The notes under the pieces: model-generated
The model's input: only the letters and a program-made list of their open reading frames with translations
The model's database searches: none
What the model was told of the DNA's origin: nothing
Shown: positions 8,943 through 17,137 of the stretch, piece by piece
How positions within the stretch are numbered: the stretch's first letter is position 1
Layout of the letters: the number at the start of each line of letters is the position of its first letter
Assembly: GCA_036265385.1 (NCBI GenBank)
Contig: DATAPD010000069.1
Location: 1-41,928 of the forward strand
Source: DATAPD01 sp036265385
Lineage (GTDB): Bacteria > Acidobacteriota > Terriglobia > Terriglobales > Acidobacteriaceae
DNA: 41,928 bases
Direction of reading: 5' to 3'
Position numbers and translations under genes: made by a program

Positions 8943-10571
8943 CTAGCTCACAGGTTCCGCTTCACGGAGCTTATCCTGATTGCCAACGTACTCGGCAATC
9001 GGCACGCCCATGCGCAGCAGCAGGTGGTCGCCAACGCGAAGTGCATTGGCCATGATCGTCAGCGCCGGGTTGACTGCTGCGCTAGAAGGAAAGAAGCTGC
9101 CGTCGACCACATACAGATTGTCCAAGTCGTGAGCCTTGCAGTTCACATCGAGTGCCGACGTTTTCGGATCGTGCCCGAATCGAATTGTTCCATTCTGGTG
9201 TGCCACACCTGCGAGCGGAATACGTTGTCCTCCATAGAGATTGCGTGAGAACAATCCCTGGTGGCAGTCGTGCCCGTGCACAGAGCAAGCAGTTTTCTTC
9301 ATGGCTGCTTGCAAATGCTTTTTCAGTTGTTCATGTGCTTCCAGGTTGTTGGGCGTGTAGGAGAGTACGATGTTTCCGTTGCGATCCAGTGTCACGCGAT
9401 TGGTCGGATCTGGCAGATCTTCGGAAGTGAGCCAAAAGTCCAGTGAGTGTTTCGCCATCAAGTCGAGTGTCCACCCGGGAGCGATGGCAGGCGCGCCCGC
9501 TTTTAGCGTAATTGCATCCAGCTTACCCACAAACGAGATGTGCCCCATCGGGTACTCAAAGTCTCGCGAGCCAAAGTAGTAGTCATTTACTGAGAGTGTT
9601 TTTTGAAAAATTGTAGGATTAGGACATTTAGAAATGGCCATCATTACCGAATTTGTGTGTCCCATGTAGTGACGTCCCACGACATCGGAACTATTTCCCA
9701 AACCATTGGGATGTTTGTCATTACCAGAACGCAGGAGGAGTGCTGCTGAGTTAATTGCTCCACAGGAAACCACTACGATTTCTGCGGAGTAAGTTTCCTG
9801 TACTCCGTTTCGTTCCACCAGTACTCGCCGAACCTCGCGACCAGACGCATCGGTCTCAAGTTTTTTCACAAGACAATTAGTGAGCATCGTGACATTGGGG
9901 TACTGCAATGCCGGGTCGATGCAAAGTACCTGCGCATCCGATTTCGCATGCAGCAGGCAGGGAAAGCCGTCGCAGGTATTGCAGCGGATACAAGGGCTCA
10001 GGCGTGGGTTCTTCTCATCGAGCATCACGCCCAGTGGAGTGTGAAACGGATGCAGACCAGCAGCAGCGAAATCCTCCGCCAACTGCTGAATGCGGGGCTC
10101 ATGGCTCACGGCCGGCCATGGGTAAGACTTGCCTGCCGGCGGCTCCGTGTGGTCTTCTCCGCGATTGCCATGCACCTGGTAAAGGCGCTCGGCTTGCGTG
10201 TAGTACGGCTCCAGTTCGTCGTAGGTGATTGGCCATGCAGGTGAGATGCCGTCGTGGTGGCGAATTTCATCGAAATCCCGCTGCCGAAGTCGAAAGAGAG
10301 CCGCACCATAGAACTTGGTGTTTCCGCCGACGTAATAATTGGTGTGTGGGTGCAGATCCTTACCCTGGTGGTCGCGCCAGAGTTCCTTCGTGTTGTACTT
10401 GGCTTCGATATTGACGACTTGGGGATCCCAGTTGCCCTTCTCGCGAGCCACATAATCCCCGCGCTCCAGGATAAGAATTCGCTTACCTGACGGAGCCAGG
10501 TGATAAGCGAGGGTGCCACCCCCGGCTCCAGTCCCAATAATGATCACGTCGAATTGGTTTTCGCGGCTCAT
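8943..10571 (-). CDS. GMC-family flavin oxidoreductase
   Basis: A 542-residue glucose-methanol-choline oxidoreductase. The Rossmann FAD motif 'VIIIGTGAGGGTLAYHL' is at residues 9-25, 'YYVGGNTKFYGAALFRLR' near residue 90, and the C-terminal 'VDGSFFPSSAAVNPALTIMANA' completes the flavin site. A Cys cluster, 'CIRCNTCDGFPC', lies in the middle, as in a subset of GMC proteins. The ATG at 10571 is preceded by a near-perfect AAGGAGGT. The frame is open ten codons further, but that start has no such site. No Tat or Sec signal is seen, so it is probably cytoplasmic. Substrates of the family are alcohols and sugars. It sits between the DM13 and VOC genes. Confidence 0.9.
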   Translation of the reverse strand: MSRENQFDVIIIGTGAGGGTLAYHLAPSGKRILILERGDYVAREKGNWDPQVVNIEAKYNTKELWRDHQGKDLHPHTNYYVGGNTKFYGAALFRLRQRDFDEIRHHDGISPAWPITYDELEPYYTQAERLYQVHGNRGEDHTEPPAGKSYPWPAVSHEPRIQQLAEDFAAAGLHPFHTPLGVMLDEKNPRLSPCIRCNTCDGFPCLLHAKSDAQVLCIDPALQYPNVTMLTNCLVKKLETDASGREVRRVLVERNGVQETYSAEIVVVSCGAINSAALLLRSGNDKHPNGLGNSSDVVGRHYMGHTNSVMMAISKCPNPTIFQKTLSVNDYYFGSRDFEYPMGHISFVGKLDAITLKAGAPAIAPGWTLDLMAKHSLDFWLTSEDLPDPTNRVTLDRNGNIVLSYTPNNLEAHEQLKKHLQAAMKKTACSVHGHDCHQGLFSRNLYGGQRIPLAGVAHQNGTIRFGHDPKTSALDVNCKAHDLDNLYVVDGSFFPSSAAVNPALTIMANALRVGDHLLLRMGVPIAEYVGNQDKLREAEPVS

Positions 10572-10597
10572 TACGACCTCCTTCGCGGGTTTCAGGC

Positions 10598-11461
10598 TCA
10601 CTGTTCCATTGCGGCCATGGGTGAGGAAGAAGAGCTGAGTGGCGCTGTTGCGAAATTGACGCTGAAGCGTTTACACCAGATCGTCACAGCTCGATACTTG
10701 TTGAGGTCCAAATTCGACGCGATCTCGTAATTCTGGTCACCGATGTTTCCCTTCAGGGCGGCGACTTCGACAAAGCCGGCCTTCTTCACGGTGTCACTGT
10801 CATTCGCATCCCCGCTTGCGACCAGGTAAACGCGAACGTCAGGACCATTCGAGGTTTGGAAGTTGGTGAAGCGAAGGACGCGTTTTCCATCAGCCAGTTG
10901 AAGAATCGTCGCTTGCCCTGCGCTCTGGTGGGCAACACTGTGAAAAGCTCCCGTTGCGAGCACGTGTGCCAGACCAGCTTGTTCAGTCGAGATCGGCGCT
11001 GTGCCAAAGTTCACCCCGAAACGCTGGCACCAGATCGTAACTGCGCGGTATTTCGAAAGGTCCAAGTCAGCGGGAAGTTCGTAGTTTTGATCTCCGATAT
11101 TGCCCTTAAGGGATCCGAGCTCTACGAATCCAGCTTTCTTCACCGTCTCGCTGTCGGTGGCATCGTTAGCGGCAACGAGGTAGACGTGCACATCGGGGCC
11201 ATTGGACGTCGCAAAATTCGTAAGACGTAGGATCCGCTTACCATCGGCCAGCTGATAGATACTCGCGTTCCCAGAGCTTTCGTGAGCAACGCTATGGAAC
11301 TTACCCGATGCGAGCACGGTTTCGGAAGTGTTGGTTGACTGTGTGGTCGGCAGAGTTTCATTTACCTTGGCGTTGATAAACAGTCGTTCCGGACGGAAGG
11401 CTGCCCAGCCAATGACCGCCAAAAGAATAAGGAATCCATAAATCAGAGGTTTGCGTTTCAT
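10598..11461 (-). CDS. Membrane-anchored protein with two DM13 domains
   Basis: The 287-residue product has one N-terminal membrane segment (residues 7-22). Two homologous DM13 domains follow, at about 50-165 and 167-275. Each has 'G.FHSVAH.S.G.A', 'QLADGKR.LR.TNF', 'TSNGPDV.VYLVA' and 'YRAVTIWC.RF..NF'. The conserved Cys of the last motif is present in both. DM13 domains have been proposed to take part in electron transfer or redox chemistry outside the membrane. The stop of the aquaporin gene and this ATG overlap (TAATG), so they are coupled. The GMC gene follows after 26 bases. The two repeats are highly alike, pointing to internal duplication. Confidence 0.9.
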   Translation of the reverse strand: MKRKPLIYGFLILLAVIGWAAFRPERLFINAKVNETLPTTQSTNTSETVLASGKFHSVAHESSGNASIYQLADGKRILRLTNFATSNGPDVHVYLVAANDATDSETVKKAGFVELGSLKGNIGDQNYELPADLDLSKYRAVTIWCQRFGVNFGTAPISTEQAGLAHVLATGAFHSVAHQSAGQATILQLADGKRVLRFTNFQTSNGPDVRVYLVASGDANDSDTVKKAGFVEVAALKGNIGDQNYEIASNLDLNKYRAVTIWCKRFSVNFATAPLSSSSSPMAAMEQ

Positions 11462-12357
11462 TACATCGTCTCCTTAACAGCGATTTGTGTTGCAAAAGGC
11501 TTGTAAGCACAACGGAAGATGCACCGCTTATCGTTATCGTGGTGAAGTTTGGCGCACAGCACTGCGCTCTTGCCATGAGTCCGCACGTAGAGCTCGCCTG
11601 CGAGAAGCATTCCAAGTGGCGGGGCAGTGAAATAAACCCACAGTGCTTGCCAGATTCGACCTGGGAATGCCGAAGCAAAACTGCGCGCTGGGTTCATGCT
11701 CATGCCGGATAATGGAGATTCCAGGGTGATGTACGTTGCGATTAGTGCTCCCGCCAGAACGCCTGTGAACCGCGAAATGCGCATGGAGTTTGAAACGTTC
11801 AAAACCATGGTCATCATCAAGAATGAGATCGCGAGTTCTGCAATGAAGGCGACTGCGGTTCCGTTCATCGCGGGTAGTGTCGCGGCGTATCGCACTTTCT
11901 CGTGTGTGATTGCTGTGCCCCAAATCAGGGAGCTCACCACGACGCCGAGCGTCCCGCCCACGATCTGAGCTAAAAAATAGAAAGCGGCGTCCCACGGCTC
12001 AATCTTTCCTAACCGCAGAAAAGTTAGAGTGGTTGAGGGGTTCAGGTGCGCTCCCGATTGTTTTCCCCATGGCGAATAGATCAGAGCGATTGCCGTTAGG
12101 CCCATCGCTAATCCTGTGAGAGCGCGTCGCGCGAACGAACTGGGAAGTGCCTGCCGCAGAGCCGATCCAGGGTGCTGTAAGACAATTGTGAAAGTGCATG
12201 CCGACACCATGAACAATCCAAGGCAAGCCCCTTCCATCAGATATTCCGGCCAATGTCTTCCGATCGCGGACGACTGCAGCTGCGTGCCGAGTCTGAAGTC
12301 CGACTTCGTCAATGCGACTGAAGTCAGCATCAATCCGTCTTTTACTTTGCTTTCCAT
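11461..12357 (-). CDS. Aquaporin / MIP-family channel
   Basis: A 298-residue protein with six hydrophobic segments and the two MIP signature loops. The first reads 'SGAHLNPSTTLTFLRLG', where NPA is replaced by NPS. The second is 'GMSMNPARSFASAF', with the normal NPAR. It should conduct water or small neutral solutes such as glycerol across the inner membrane. The C-terminal tail of about 30 residues is longer than usual and contains several Cys. The start at 12357 has a weak ribosome site; an ATG eight codons in is possible. It is the first gene of the minus-strand run and is divergent from the anti-sigma gene. Confidence 0.88.
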   Translation of the reverse strand: MESKVKDGLMLTSVALTKSDFRLGTQLQSSAIGRHWPEYLMEGACLGLFMVSACTFTIVLQHPGSALRQALPSSFARRALTGLAMGLTAIALIYSPWGKQSGAHLNPSTTLTFLRLGKIEPWDAAFYFLAQIVGGTLGVVVSSLIWGTAITHEKVRYAATLPAMNGTAVAFIAELAISFLMMTMVLNVSNSMRISRFTGVLAGALIATYITLESPLSGMSMNPARSFASAFPGRIWQALWVYFTAPPLGMLLAGELYVRTHGKSAVLCAKLHHDNDKRCIFRCAYKPFATQIAVKETM

Positions 12358-12372
12358 TCGGCCATCGGATTC

Positions 12373-12393
12373 GTCACTGCAGTGTTTAGTGAC
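12373..12393. repeat. Inverted repeat in the divergent aquaporin/anti-sigma promoter region
   Basis: GTCACT and AGTGAC form a perfect 6-base inverted repeat with a 9-base spacer. Within it, CACTGCAGTG (12375-12384) is a perfect 10-base palindrome. The element lies 15 bases upstream of the aquaporin start and could be an operator or a leader hairpin. Confidence 0.4.
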
Positions 12394-12528
12394 AATTTCC
12401 GTGCGCGAATTCGTTGAAAAACAAAGAGCTGAAGGTGTGTCACTTTCGTTCAGCAGCCGAATCGCATACTTGTTAGCGGTTACCCTTTGCAGGAAACAAC
12501 AGATTAAGGTTCCCGGACTGGAGGAGTT

Positions 12529-12756
12529 GTGGAGATTAGTTGTCTGGAAGTGATTCGGGAGCTTTCAAACTACATTGATGAGGATGTGAAACCGGAACTT
12601 CGATCGGGCATTGAGGCTCACCTGCCGAACTGCGCACACTGTACCGCTATCTACGATGGACTTCGCAACACAATCACATTAGTTGGGGACGGGAGAAGCT
12701 TCGAGCTTCCAATTGGCTTCAGTCAACGCTTGCGAGAGAAGCTTCAAAGAAAATGA
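12529..12756 (+). CDS. Anti-sigma factor, zf-HC2 type
   Basis: A 75-residue protein with the zinc-binding anti-sigma domain. 'CLEVIRELSNYIDEDV' is the helical start and 'HLPNCAHC' gives the HxxxCxxC ligands (His31, Cys35, Cys38). There is no membrane segment, so it is a soluble ZAS protein that probably binds a sigma factor under reducing conditions. The start is GTG behind GGAGGAG. The obvious partner is the ECF sigma gene that faces it tail to tail, 21 bases away. The usual arrangement is co-directional, with the anti-sigma gene downstream. Confidence 0.85.
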   Translation: MEISCLEVIRELSNYIDEDVKPELRSGIEAHLPNCAHCTAIYDGLRNTITLVGDGRSFELPIGFSQRLREKLQRK

Positions 12757-12777
12757 AGCAGTGGTCGGAAGCTTGAT

Positions 12778-13464
12778 TTAGACGCCCCGCAATTTCGCCA
12801 GAGTCTTGTCTGCACATGACGGCCCCCAGCTAGGAGATAGTAGATCCCGCATCTGTAACCGTGCTCGTGAGGTCCGAGTTTTGACATTTTCTTCTGTGAT
12901 CCCCAGCATCTGTGCCGTTTCAGCGATGCTTAAATACTGAATATCGCGCAGGATCAGGACCGTGCGGTATTTTTCGGGCAAGCACATGAGAGCTTTTTGA
13001 AGCGCATTGCGCAGTTCAGCCTGTTCCAACGCCCCAGAGGGAATTTCACGCCAATCTGCGAAATCAGTTGGAATGTAGTCTCCGTCTTCTCCCCTCTGCC
13101 CATTCTCGATCGATTCATATAGGTGCCGCCGGTCTTTTCGCAGCTTCATCTTGGCTTCGTTAATCGCAATCTGGATAAGCCACGTGCTGAATTTCGACTC
13201 TCGCCGGAACCGGGGCAGGTTCTTGAACGCCTTCAACATGGCCTCTTGAGCCACCTCTTCGCCATCGGCTTCATTACCCAAGATCGATGTCGCGGCATAA
13301 AATACCGCCCGCTCGTAGGGACGTATCAGTTCGTAAAAAAGGTCAGTTTCTCCGTTGAGCACGCGGTCCATCAACTCACGCTCCTGCATGCTCTTGGGAT
13401 CAGCGTTCTCACTTTCAACGTGCCGAACTTCGCCTGGTTTTAACGCGGTAGATTCGGTGTTCAT
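12778..13464 (-). CDS. ECF RNA polymerase sigma factor, RpoE-like
   Basis: A 228-residue sigma-70 family protein. Region 2 runs from 'LIRPYERAVFYAATSILGN' through 'EEVAQEAMLKAFKNLPRF' to 'FSTWLIQIAINEAKMKLR'. Region 4 is 'LPEKYRTVLILRDIQYLS' plus the helix-turn-helix 'IAETAQMLGITEENVKTRTSRAR'. It directs RNA polymerase to a stress-type regulon. Its ATG overlaps the stop of the STAS gene (ATGA), so the two are translationally coupled. A zf-HC2 anti-sigma gene converges on it from the other strand. Confidence 0.92.
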   Translation of the reverse strand: MNTESTALKPGEVRHVESENADPKSMQERELMDRVLNGETDLFYELIRPYERAVFYAATSILGNEADGEEVAQEAMLKAFKNLPRFRRESKFSTWLIQIAINEAKMKLRKDRRHLYESIENGQRGEDGDYIPTDFADWREIPSGALEQAELRNALQKALMCLPEKYRTVLILRDIQYLSIAETAQMLGITEENVKTRTSRARLQMRDLLSPSWGPSCADKTLAKLRGV

Positions 13465-13730
13465 GATTGGGTGATCTCCTCAAGTTGCCGGCTAATGAAG
13501 GTGGAGCAATTCAGGCGTTCAACCTGACGCTCTGCCAGTTCGTTCAGCAACGCGGCACCGGGCGGATCGACGAAAAGCAGTTTTTCTAGATCAAGCGCCA
13601 CTCGTTGCGATTCTGCCAACGCTTGCTCGCTCTGCTGCCGTAACTCCTCGACCCACGGTCCAACGAGCCAACCTTCAACGCTTAGCCGAATGCTCTTGTC
13701 CGAATTCGTATTGATCGAAATTCTCAGCAC
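13461..13730 (-). CDS. STAS-domain protein (anti-sigma factor antagonist-like)
   Basis: The 89-residue product has the STAS fold pattern: 'SIRLSVEGWLVGPWVEEL' then 'VALDLEKLLFVDPPGAALLNELA'. STAS proteins counter anti-sigma factors by partner switching, usually controlled by phosphorylation of a Ser or Thr after the 'D...' strand. Here 'FVDPPGAALL' has Pro-Pro where 'vDssG' is usual, so the phospho-Ser is missing. The gene is coupled to the ECF sigma gene by a 4-base overlap. A partner-switching STAS next to an ECF sigma is uncommon. A role in another regulatory complex is possible. Confidence 0.75.
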   Translation of the reverse strand: MLRISINTNSDKSIRLSVEGWLVGPWVEELRQQSEQALAESQRVALDLEKLLFVDPPGAALLNELAERQVERLNCSTFISRQLEEITQS

Positions 13731-13871
13731 AGCCTATGTTCCTTCCGAACAACCTGATTAAGGGCAAGCTTTAGGCCAGACTGCCCAACTTTGGAGGACG
13801 CGCCTATGTAGTTGAAAGACTTAGGCTTTCATCGATGCGGACTCAATCGATTCACGGGGAAACCACGATCT

Positions 13872-13921
13872 TTCGTGGCTAAGACGATGCCGGGTATTCG
13901 TGGCTACGATATTTCGTGGCT
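13872..13921. repeat. Three copies of TTCGTGGCT
   Basis: TTCGTGGCT occurs at 13872-13880, 13897-13905 and 13913-13921; the last copy touches the stop codon of the sigma-54 activator. CCACGA just upstream (13863-13868) pairs with TCGTGG of the first copy to form a small hairpin. On the minus strand the copies read AGCCACGAA and lie directly downstream of the activator gene. Confidence 0.6.
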
Positions 13922-16749
13922 TAGGCTAAGGTAGCTCGCGCAATTCCAAGCTTCTTCATACGGCTGCGTAGAGTGTTTGGATGGAGGTCAAGAATCTTCG
14001 CGGCACCGTGTGGACCTTCAATGACGCCTTGCGTCTGTTTCAACACCTGCAGGATGTGATTTTTTTCGACACTTTCCAGCGATGACCCTGACGGCGCTCC
14101 GTTCCCCGGTACCGTCTCTGCTTCCCGCTCGTACTCCGGGCTAGTAACCGGGAGCAAATCTCTTCCAAGCTTGAGAACCGTGCCTGGGCACAACACGACT
14201 GCGCGTTCAATTACATTCTGTAATTCGCGGATGTTCCCTGGCCAAGGGTAACCGGATAAGACCTGCATGCTGTCTTGTGATACTCCCGTAATCCGCTTGC
14301 CGAATTGGCGGCTGAAGCGATCTACGAAGAAGTGCGTAAGCAATGGAATATCGCTAACGCGTTGTCGCAGTGGTGGCAAGGTCATGGGCAAGACGTTAAG
14401 CCGGTAGAAGAGATCAGCTCGGAAACGGCCTTCCTGAATCGCCCTCTCGAGATCACGGTTGCTCGCAGCAATGATTCGGACATTCACCTTCACCGTTCGA
14501 CTGCTGCCTAGCGGTTCGAATTCGTGCTCCTGTAAAACGCGCAATAGTTTGACCTGGGTGTCTAACGGTAGTTCGCTGACTTCATCGAGAAACAGTGTTC
14601 CACCGTCGGCGAGTTCGAATCGTCCCGTACGACGCTCCAGCGCGCCGGTGAATGCACCTTTCATGTGCCCGAACAATTCACTTTCCACCAACCCGGTCGG
14701 GATTGCTCCACAATTGACTTTGACTAGCGGCCGGTTCTTCCGTCTGCTTCGATTGTGAATGGCGCGGGCTATCAATTCCTTACCGCAACCCGTTTCACCC
14801 ATGATGAGCACGGTCGAGTCCGTCGGCGCAACTGTTTCCACTTTTCTTAAAACCTCGAGCAGTACTGGACTATTACCGACGATCTCCTCAAAATTGTGCT
14901 CTTTGCGAATTTCTTCCTGTAGATAAACGTTCTCGGCCTCGAGCTTCTTCTGTAGAGCCTGAACTTGTTCGAGAGCGGCTTGCAACTCCGTCTCAGCCCG
15001 TTGGCGTTTCAGCTCTGCCGCCGCCCTTGCGGCGAAAATTTTTACCAGATCAATCGCGCGTTCGTCTCGTTCCATGGGCTTATCGTCGATGATCGCAATG
15101 TGCCCAATGACTCGACCACTTCGATCTAGCATCGGTACGCCCAGGTAACTCTCGGCCCCCATTTCGGCGAGGGGAGTGTCCAGCGGAAATAACTGAACAA
15201 GATTTTGTTGGTAATGGCAGACTTCGCCGTTGACGACTTTCATGCAAGGGGTATCCGCAACATCGAACTCGAATTTTTCGCCAAACTCGCTGCCGTTCCA
15301 GAACGCCAAAGCCTTTGCGTGCTTACCATCATCGCATTCAGTGATAAAGGCATAGCGTACCCGTAGCGCATCTGCCATGTGCTTCACTAAGGATGGAAAG
15401 AAATCACTTCCGGTAGAAGATGCCGTGCCGACCACGATCGCCCGGAACGTCTCCTCAGCGCGATGGCGATCAGTTACATCAAAAACGAGTGCAATAACTC
15501 CGATGATATTTCCGTCAGCGTCGTATTGCGGAGCGAAGGTACACGACTCCCATACGTCTTGCCCGTGCGCGGAATGATTGGGAACCAGAAGGTCAGGAAT
15601 TTTGACGACCTCTCCCGCAAGCGCGCGTTTTATGATGTCCTCGACGCCGCTCGTGCGCAGCCGAGGGAAAACTTCAGGTGCAACCTTCCCGAGCACCTCA
15701 TCCGCGCGCTTACCTGTCAAACGCTCCATTGCTGGATTGAACACCTGGTAGCGCAATTCGCGGTCGTAGACAATTACGCCTTCAGCCGCGTCCTGAATGA
15801 TGGCTTGGTTGAAACGGGTTGCGTTTGTGAGAGCAGTTTCACTACGTTTCAGTGCCGTGACGTCGCGGGACAGCGCCAATATCCGTTCGGGTTTTCCGGC
15901 AGCATCGCGGATTGGACTCACAACGACATCCCACCACCGTGATTCATGCCTGATCCGGGTGGCAAAGAACCCTGTGAAGCGCCCGATTTCTCCGCGTCGC
16001 GCCTGCTCGAGTGCCGCAAGCGCTGCGTCGCGATCCGCTCCTTGCCAAAAATCAACCCACGGATTACCCAAAACAGGACCAAGGTCACAGATCTCGAGTT
16101 CCTGCATTCCACCTTCATTCATGAATACCAAACGACCCTCAAGATCCAGGACCTTGATGCAATCCCGACTGCAAGCGATTAAACGGCTCTTGAATTCTTC
16201 GCTGGCGCGCAGGGCTTCAATTGCCGAAGGTGCCCCACTCTCTTCGCGCTGCGGTGTGGCCCTTGTCTTGTGAAGTTCAATCTGAGCCACTGCTTGCGAA
16301 CTCAACGCCTTAAGTGCGGCCCGTTGCTGTTCGCTCAGTTCTCGCGGCACGTAATCGAGCACGCAGAGCGTGCCGAGAGCAAAGCCCTCTGGCGTCATCA
16401 AGGGTGCGCCGGCGTAGAAGCGGATATGGGGTTCTGACGTGACTAGCGGATTATCAGCGAAGCGTTCATCGCGTTCTGCATCTTGAACGACGAGCAGGTC
16501 ACTGCCGAGGATCGTATGTGCACAAAACGCGACATCGCGCGGTGTCTCCGTAGAAGTCAAACCCAGCTTCGACTTGAACCACTGCCGATCGGAATCGATC
16601 AGACTTACAACTGCGACGGGAGCGTCGCAAATAGTCGCTGCCAATTGCGTCAACTGATCAAAAGAGTGTTCCGCAGCAGTATCGAGGATTCTGCTGCTGT
16701 GCAGCGCTTTCAGGCGCGCTTCTTCGTTTGCTGGTAGTGGTGCTTTCAC
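13921..16749 (-). CDS. Sigma-54-dependent activator with GAF-PAS-PAS-GAF sensor region
   Basis: A 942-residue FhlA-like regulator. A GAF domain (about 20-165, 'VAVVSLIDSDRQWFKSKLG') is followed by two PAS/PAC domains (about 185-305 and 310-430) and a second GAF domain (about 435-590). A coiled coil ('ETELQAALEQVQALQKKLEAE') leads to the AAA+ domain (about 640-870) with Walker A 'GETGCGKE', the sigma-54 contact loop 'GAFTGA' and 'ELPLDTQVKLLRVLQE'. The Fis-type helix-turn-helix is at the C-terminus ('GAAKILDLHPNTLRSRMKKLG'). It should sense a small ligand, redox state or light and activate sigma-54 promoters. No response-regulator receiver is present. Its targets are not evident here. Confidence 0.93.
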   Translation of the reverse strand: MKAPLPANEEARLKALHSSRILDTAAEHSFDQLTQLAATICDAPVAVVSLIDSDRQWFKSKLGLTSTETPRDVAFCAHTILGSDLLVVQDAERDERFADNPLVTSEPHIRFYAGAPLMTPEGFALGTLCVLDYVPRELSEQQRAALKALSSQAVAQIELHKTRATPQREESGAPSAIEALRASEEFKSRLIACSRDCIKVLDLEGRLVFMNEGGMQELEICDLGPVLGNPWVDFWQGADRDAALAALEQARRGEIGRFTGFFATRIRHESRWWDVVVSPIRDAAGKPERILALSRDVTALKRSETALTNATRFNQAIIQDAAEGVIVYDRELRYQVFNPAMERLTGKRADEVLGKVAPEVFPRLRTSGVEDIIKRALAGEVVKIPDLLVPNHSAHGQDVWESCTFAPQYDADGNIIGVIALVFDVTDRHRAEETFRAIVVGTASSTGSDFFPSLVKHMADALRVRYAFITECDDGKHAKALAFWNGSEFGEKFEFDVADTPCMKVVNGEVCHYQQNLVQLFPLDTPLAEMGAESYLGVPMLDRSGRVIGHIAIIDDKPMERDERAIDLVKIFAARAAAELKRQRAETELQAALEQVQALQKKLEAENVYLQEEIRKEHNFEEIVGNSPVLLEVLRKVETVAPTDSTVLIMGETGCGKELIARAIHNRSRRKNRPLVKVNCGAIPTGLVESELFGHMKGAFTGALERRTGRFELADGGTLFLDEVSELPLDTQVKLLRVLQEHEFEPLGSSRTVKVNVRIIAASNRDLERAIQEGRFRADLFYRLNVLPMTLPPLRQRVSDIPLLTHFFVDRFSRQFGKRITGVSQDSMQVLSGYPWPGNIRELQNVIERAVVLCPGTVLKLGRDLLPVTSPEYEREAETVPGNGAPSGSSLESVEKNHILQVLKQTQGVIEGPHGAAKILDLHPNTLRSRMKKLGIARATLA

Positions 16750-17137
16750 AGATTTCTTCAGATCTATTGGGTCCCAGTCGGCCGGTGAATCGGCCGCATG
16801 CAGAGGAATCGTACCAAAATGCTCGTTTCATACGCACATTCACACGAATGCGGCTGCCCAGCTCAAACGAGTAGCTTGTTGGGGACGACCCGAAGCTCCC
16901 TGTTATCCGCGATTCTAGATTAGCGAAATGAATGGCGAAATCGACTCCCGACGCCACCACTATTTTTCATAAGATCTTCCTAAATCCAGTGCAATCTGGA
17001 TTTTGCAGCATGTTGCTCCAAAAAATTGCTTGTTGGTCGGGTTGCCGCAAGAGAGCTCTCATCGCGTGTGCATCGACAAGCCATCATCCTCTTAACAGTT
17101 GTATATTGGAACGCTAAAAATGCAGGGGAGAAGTGCC
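16750..17137. other. Divergent intergenic region, sigma-54 activator / aldose epimerase
   Basis: No coding frame is convincing. Two hairpin-forming repeats are present: CGGCCG-6-CGGCCG at 16779-16796, about 30 bases before the activator start, and the longer repeat at 16982-17003 listed separately. The region should contain both promoters. Confidence 0.5.
16982..17003. repeat. Perfect inverted repeat upstream of the epimerase gene
   Basis: AAATCCAG and CTGGATTT are separated by TGCAAT. The 8-base arms are perfect, and one extra T follows. The repeat lies about 135 bases upstream of the epimerase start. It could be an operator or a small terminator. Confidence 0.45.
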
